NCBI GenBank assembly: GCA_007922305.1
Contig: ML677344.1
Location: forward strand, 641,837-705,836
Direction of reading: 5' to 3'
Length of the DNA: 64,000 nucleotides
Source of the DNA: Dermatemys mawii
Taxonomy: Eukaryota; Chordata; Testudines; Dermatemydidae
Shown in pieces: positions 1-64,000 of the stretch (positions are counted from its first letter, which is position 1; each line of letters opens with the position of its first letter). The position numbers and the translations under genes were made by a program. Below the pieces are notes generated by a model, which saw only the letters and a list, made by a program, of their open reading frames with translations, was not told the DNA's origin and ran no database searches.

Positions 1-2081
1 CGAGTCGCAGGCGAGAGGAACCGCAGGCGAGAGGAACCGCAGGCACTTCATGGAGAGGATTTTTCACTTATCTCAAAGCAGCCCCGTAACCGTCTAACTC
101 CGGCTCTAGCACCCGCGTTAGCCCTTCCCGGACACGTGACATCCCGGCTATTACACCAGCTCCAAGCAAAGGCCCCAGCCAGCCCCTCTCCCCCCTCCCC
201 CCTCAGGGAGCCTCGCAGCCAGCCCTGCTCCCCGCCAGACACGGGATTCCTTCACCATACAGCAGGCAGAACGCCAGGCCCTACCCCACGGGGCTCCTGG
301 GGGGTGCTCAACGCTTGCCCCCGCCCCACTGGGTTGGCTAGGAGGGATCCTGGGGGGGCATGCACAGGCCAAGCGGGGGGGCTGGGGGCTCTCCTTCATC
401 TGGGGGTTGCAGACAGGCTCCAGCCAGCTGCGTGGAGGTAGCAATTCAGGGGGGCGCTGACACTGCTCCAGCCGCTGGCCCCTTGGGCCGGTTTCTAGAT
501 GGCCAGGGAGCAGCGCTGCCCAGGGGAACCCGCCTGGGCCGAGGCCAATCGCTCCGCCCCGGGAAACGTGTTTGAAAAGCGACCGCTTGGCTCCGGGGAC
601 GCCCAGCCCGGGCGCAGCAGGGGTCTCACCAGCCGAGCGCCAGCTCTGGCTCCCCTCCCCAGCTCCAACCCTCTTCCTGCCCTCCTGCTCCTCCCATGGC
701 CGCAGCCCGGCTCCCAGGGCCAGACACAGGCTGCCTGAAGCTGCCTCACTCCTTGGGAGTCCCTGCTCAGACACCCCAGAGCCAAGAGCCCAGGGCTGGC
801 ATTTCCCTCCTGCCATGGAGCCTCTCCAGCGCCCGCAGCATTAGACCCACCCGCGGGGGCAAGGCCGAGGGCTGGGCTGGCTGTTGGAGCCGAACACGGC
901 AAAGTCGACTCGTCCTCAAGCCGTTCCAGCCCCCGCAGTATCCGGAACCCCGCTGCCTTCCCGAGGGGAATTCTCATTCTCCAACCCCGCTGGGTCCACG
1001 CCCAGGGGCGGCCTGTGCTCTCAGCCCGATGCTGCGGACCAGGCTTTGGCCCGACTCACCCAGGCAGCTCAGTGGCGCACAATGAGGTCGCCCGGCTGTA
1101 CCCAAACAGCTTGCGGCCCTTTGGCCTGGTGGGAAGCTACTTGGGGGTTCACAGCACCTGCCTGCCCCACATCCGGGGCCTGTCCCTGGCTGAAGGAAGC
1201 CCCTCTCCAGCTCCTACTGGGGGATCCTCACTGAGCAGGCCCCACTTCAGAAAAAAACTCGGCAGGCTGCAGCCAGCTAAAGAAACAAACATGGCCTAGA
1301 ATAGACTTGGCCGTGGCTCCTGAATGCTTCACTCTCTCCACACAAAGCCCTGACCCAGCTCACGGGCATGCGCCTTCTGCTTTCCCCTGCCAAAACCGCC
1401 AAGCCCCGTCCTCTCTCCCCACTCACCCCAGCCATGGGGTGTCCGTCCCCAAGTGCCCCATGCTGCCCAGGCAGAGCAGCCCCCAGAGAGAGCAGCAAAG
1501 ACACAGGCGAGGCAGCTAACCCTGAGAGATCGCAGCCGATTCAACCCTGAGTAGCCAGGACTAGGCCCTGACCTCCCCGAGCCGCCGCCCCGGTCCAGGC
1601 AAGAGGGAGGCCAAAGCCCTGGGGGTGCAGAGAGGCAAGCGGGGGGTCTGGCCCCGAGGGAACCCCTCCCCTGGGCAGGTTCTCAAGCTGAGCAGGAGCC
1701 CCGAAGAAGCCGAAAGGGGAAAACTCAAAGCACGTTAAGCAAACTCTAACTGGCGTGTGGCCCAGCAGAGGCCGGAGCGCCCGGCGGGCACGAGAAGCCA
1801 TGCACAGCGAGGCAGGGGGCTACTAGCCGGAGGGAGGGAGAAGGGGCGGCTGGTTGGCAAGTCAGGAAATAAATACTTTGAAATAGCTCCTCCCTCTGTG
1901 GATTTTACACGACTTGATTGGGCGGCAGAGGGTTTCTGGGGGCGGGGAGAAGGGATGGGCAGTCGTAAGCACCCCACCCACGTAGCTCCTGGAAGGGGTG
2001 GGAAGGGTGCCCTGGCCCGTGGCTCTGTGCCCGCCCCCGCCCGATGGATTGGGTTGGTGGCCGGCTTTCCTCCTCCTCCTA
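1..2081 (-). other. STIM1: STIM1 3' UTR and downstream GC-rich sequence
   Basis: This is non-coding sequence after the stop codon, read on the minus strand. It is GC-rich. I see no AATAAA or ATTAAA on the minus strand anywhere in it (no TTTATT or TTTAAT on the plus strand), so the poly(A) site is either non-canonical or beyond the window. An AATAAA near 1868 is on the wrong strand. The far left has a 16-bp tandem repeat (7-44) and a CACGTG E-box at 133-138. The many open frames here look like GC-rich chance frames. Confidence 0.6.
7..44. repeat. 16-bp tandem repeat at the window edge
   Basis: The unit gcaggcgagaggaacc occurs at 7-22 and 23-38, followed by a partial unit to 44. The two full copies are identical. 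The array may continue to the left of the window. Confidence 0.85.
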
Positions 2082-61639
<59,558 letters not shown>

Positions 61640-61780
61640 CTAGAAAAAGAAAACAAAGTAGTCAGTCATTAATTCATAGCTTTTTAATGACCGTTCAGTC
61701 AGATAGCCTGCATAACAGAAATCATAGAAAATCACCCAGTAATTTTTGCAGCAAACACACAACTTCGCAGGAAGGCTGTG

Positions 61781-61931
61781 GAATCCACATCATTGACTTT
61801 TTAAAGAGCAGGTTGGACAAACACCTGTCAGGAACGGTCTAAGTATAATTGGTCCTGCCTCAGCACAGGGGACTGGACATGACCTCTTGACGTCCCTTCC
61901 AGTCCTTCATTTTGAGGATTCTGTGATTCTG
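61781..61931 (+). mobile_element. CR1 LINE 3' end
   Basis: Contains gctgtggaatccacatcatt, ttggacaaacacctgtcagg, ctcagcacaggggactgga and the terminal ttctgtgattctg, the CR1 3' end on the plus strand. Confidence 0.85.
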
Positions 61932-62710
61932 TTTGTGTTACCTCATCTCTCTCAGAAAAATATCCACACTTGATTTAAAGACTTCATGGAATGGAGAATC
62001 CGCTACATCCCTTCGTAAGTTGTTCCAGTGGTTAGCTGCCCTCACTGTTAAAAGTTTACACCTTATTTCTAGTCTGGATATGTCAAGTTCAGCTTCCAAG
62101 CATTGGATCGCATTTTGCCTTTTTTGCTAGATTTGCTAGAGAGACTTCTACTATCAGAAATCTCTTCTCCATGTAGATACTTGGTGCCCATGATCAAGTC
62201 ACCACTTAACTTTAAATCTCTCACCATACAGCAGGTTTTTCAGACCTTGAATCATCTTGTTACTCTTTTCTGAATCCTTTTCAATGTCACCATCCTTTCT
62301 GAAGCATGGATACTAGAACCAGACATAGAATTCCAGTGATGGTCTTATTGATACTGTAATCCCATCTCCCTGCTCTTACTTAAGCTTGCCTTCCTTATAC
62401 ATTTATGCATTTAACAGTTGCATTAACCCCCTTATTTAGGAGCCAGTGTTCTCTTGGTTGTCTACCATTATCCCTATGTCCAGTCTTACTGCATACAGTG
62501 TCACATCTTTTAAGTATGCCCCAAATTCTTTGTTCTTAGATGTAGTATCTTGCATTTGGCTGTATTGTTCAGGTGAGCCCAAGTGATCCAGATCACACTA
62601 TATAAACGATATTATTTACCACTCCACTAAATTTTGTGTCATCTGCACATTTTACCAACAATGATTTTATATCATACAAGTAATGTACACAAGATACCCT
62701 TGGTCCAATA
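61932..62710 (-). mobile_element. CR1/L3-like LINE fragment
   Basis: Begins about acctcatctctctcag and contains gagaatccgctacatccctt, caccttatttctagtctgga and tgtgtcatctgcacatttta. The same phrases in the same order as 9975-10170 and part of 50955-52480 mark it as a minus-strand LINE 3' part. It lies tail to tail with the CR1 end at 61781-61931. Confidence 0.75.
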
Positions 62711-62878
62711 AGCAACACTTAAAACCACCTAATCAACAGAATCAGCCAAGGAAGAAGAGGATTTGGTGATCTGTTACCTCCTTGATATGTTCAACTTTTC
62801 TGGAGCCCCCTGGGAAAACTAACCAGGAGAACTTCATTTTGAGAATGGAATAAATTGGACTGAACTTGGCAAAAACTC

Positions 62879-63152
62879 GGGGTACATATATACTACCTGC
62901 CAGATCAGCAGCTAGTGTTCGATGTATTGGGGATCGATAAATCGATCCCTGAACGCGTTCTCCGTTGACTCCGGAACTCCATCTCGGCAAGAGGAGGAAG
63001 CGGAGTCGACGGGGGAGCAGCAGCAGTCGACTCGCTGCCGTGGGGACGGCCAAGTAAGCTGACCTCAGATACTGCGACTTCAGCTACGCAATTTGTGTAG
63101 CTGAAGTTGCATATCTTAGATCGACCCTCCCGCCCCGAGTGTAGCCCAGCCC
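62879..63152. mobile_element. Palindromic MITE, copy 4
   Basis: The right end gagtgtagcccagccc resembles the other copies. The left part (ctgccagatcagcagctagt, then ttggggatcgataaatcgat) is the reverse complement of the right part of the 28428-28711 copy. Internal stem: acttcagctacgcaatttgtgtagctgaagt, with arms at about 63076-63106. The left limit is approximate. Confidence 0.75.
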
Positions 63153-64000
63153 TCAGACTCAATAGCATCAGCTTAGTGTGTTTCAATTGTAATATTTATC
63201 CCTGCTCTGGACAGGTTATGCTGAAGTGGATAAACATGAACATCCTCTCAAGTGCATTTTGAAAGTTCTATTTGTGGGAAGGCAAATCATGTTGTAGCCA
63301 ATAAATTACTTGCAAAAGAAAGGAAATATATTTTAAAATTAATATGGAAAACTATTCAGGCTTTCTGGACTCCAACCCTTTTCTTTAATTTGGATTACAG
63401 TGCTCCAGGCATTCACCTGTATGTCATAGTAAGAAGTGTAAACTACTCCAGTACAACAGGACAAAAATATGTGATTATGACCAGTTTTGATTTGCAGGTC
63501 TCTGTCAACTGACATAGACATCACCTCAGACAATGCAAAATACAGATGTGGTATGTCAGACACTTTACTACAAAGCTAGGGTCAATCGGCCCAAAGAGTT
63601 CCAGCTTTACTACACAAAACTTTTCCCTTGATCCTCTTTCCTGCTTTGCTTCAAAGCTCACATAGCGCAGTTGGAAAACAAGACCTATAGTTTCAAAAAG
63701 ATAAGCCTAAATTGCATGTCTAAAATTAGCAATTGTGGGCCCAGCTGGACATGACTGCAAATGCATGGACATTAATATGGTCTACAGGCACTGCCTGATG
63801 GAACATATTATTGCAAATAAACAAAAGCACAAAAACAAGTGTGTAAGACCAGTGGCAATTCATCTAGGAAAGGCACAAAATTCCTGACTTTTAGGTACCT
63901 ACAACTAGATAATGTGACCCTTTTAAGCAGACATGCAAGTATGCATTTAACCCAACTCTGCAATTTTTGGTTCCTGTTTTTCTGTAAATCAAAATACTGA

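Larger units (their letters stand above)
61640..64000 (-). other. STIM1: STIM1 intron 2, 3' part
   Basis: Intron sequence upstream of exon 3, running off the window. It holds two CR1 pieces in opposite orientations (61781-61931 and 61932-62710) and a palindromic MITE (62879-63152). The last 850 bp show nothing assignable. The canonical EF-hand exon 2 is not here. Confidence 0.85.

Noticed and set aside
136..1550. Many overlapping open frames of 60-221 codons near the left edge
   Set aside because: They occur on both strands in GC-rich sequence, lack recognisable motifs and overlap one another; this is the expected background of high GC content.
1865..1875. AATAAA on the plus strand as the STIM1 poly(A) signal
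   Set aside because: STIM1 is on the minus strand, so this hexamer is in the wrong orientation.
61640..64000. STIM1 exon 2 (canonical EF-hand) in the right end
   Set aside because: No frame with the expected acidic EF-hand loop is present; the exon must lie further upstream.

Overview
The window is vertebrate nuclear DNA and carries one recognisable protein-coding gene, STIM1, on the minus strand. STIM1 is the ER calcium sensor that activates ORAI channels. Exons equivalent to human exons 3 to 12 are present between 61639 and 2082. Joined in order they give one open frame of 1821 nt (606 codons plus stop) that starts at the residue equivalent to human F91, and all nine junctions keep frame. 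Exons 1 and 2 (signal peptide, canonical EF-hand) are not in the window and must lie beyond 64000. Comparisons with the human protein are from memory, not from a database search.

The organism is most likely a turtle, or at least a non-avian sauropsid. The reasons are many CR1 LINE fragments with the typical CR1 3' end, several families of hAT and other short inverted-repeat elements that I associate with turtle genomes, MIR-type SINEs, and long introns. The species cannot be named from this sequence.

Layout, left to right: 1-2081 is GC-rich sequence downstream of the stop codon (3' UTR and possibly the start of the next gene). Then come exon 12 (2082-2631), exon 11 (8926-8992) with an in-frame STIM1L-type extension (8593-8925), exon 10 (14204-14439), exon 9 (15544-15644), exon 8 (17284-17451), exon 7 (21254-21431), exon 6 (27330-27507), a 22.7-kb intron 5, exon 5 (50199-50314), exon 4 (53793-53904), exon 3 (61525-61639) and part of intron 2. 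The introns are mostly non-coding and hold CR1, hAT, palindromic MITE and MIR-like copies. I found no tRNA, rRNA, CRISPR or second protein-coding gene.

The encoded parts work as one machine. Exon 3 carries the hidden EF-hand. Exons 4 and 5 carry the lumenal SAM domain. Exon 6 carries the transmembrane helix. Exons 6 to 10 carry the CC1 and SOAR/CAD coiled coils that bind ORAI, plus the acidic inactivation segment. Exon 12 carries the Ser/Pro tail, the TRIP microtubule-tip motif and the polybasic end. The main points of interest are the conserved STIM1L extension with an exact phase match, a probable GC-AG intron after exon 7, tail changes that remove two reported phosphorylation sites and one tail residue, and a local duplication that preserves the empty target site of a hAT element next to exon 4.
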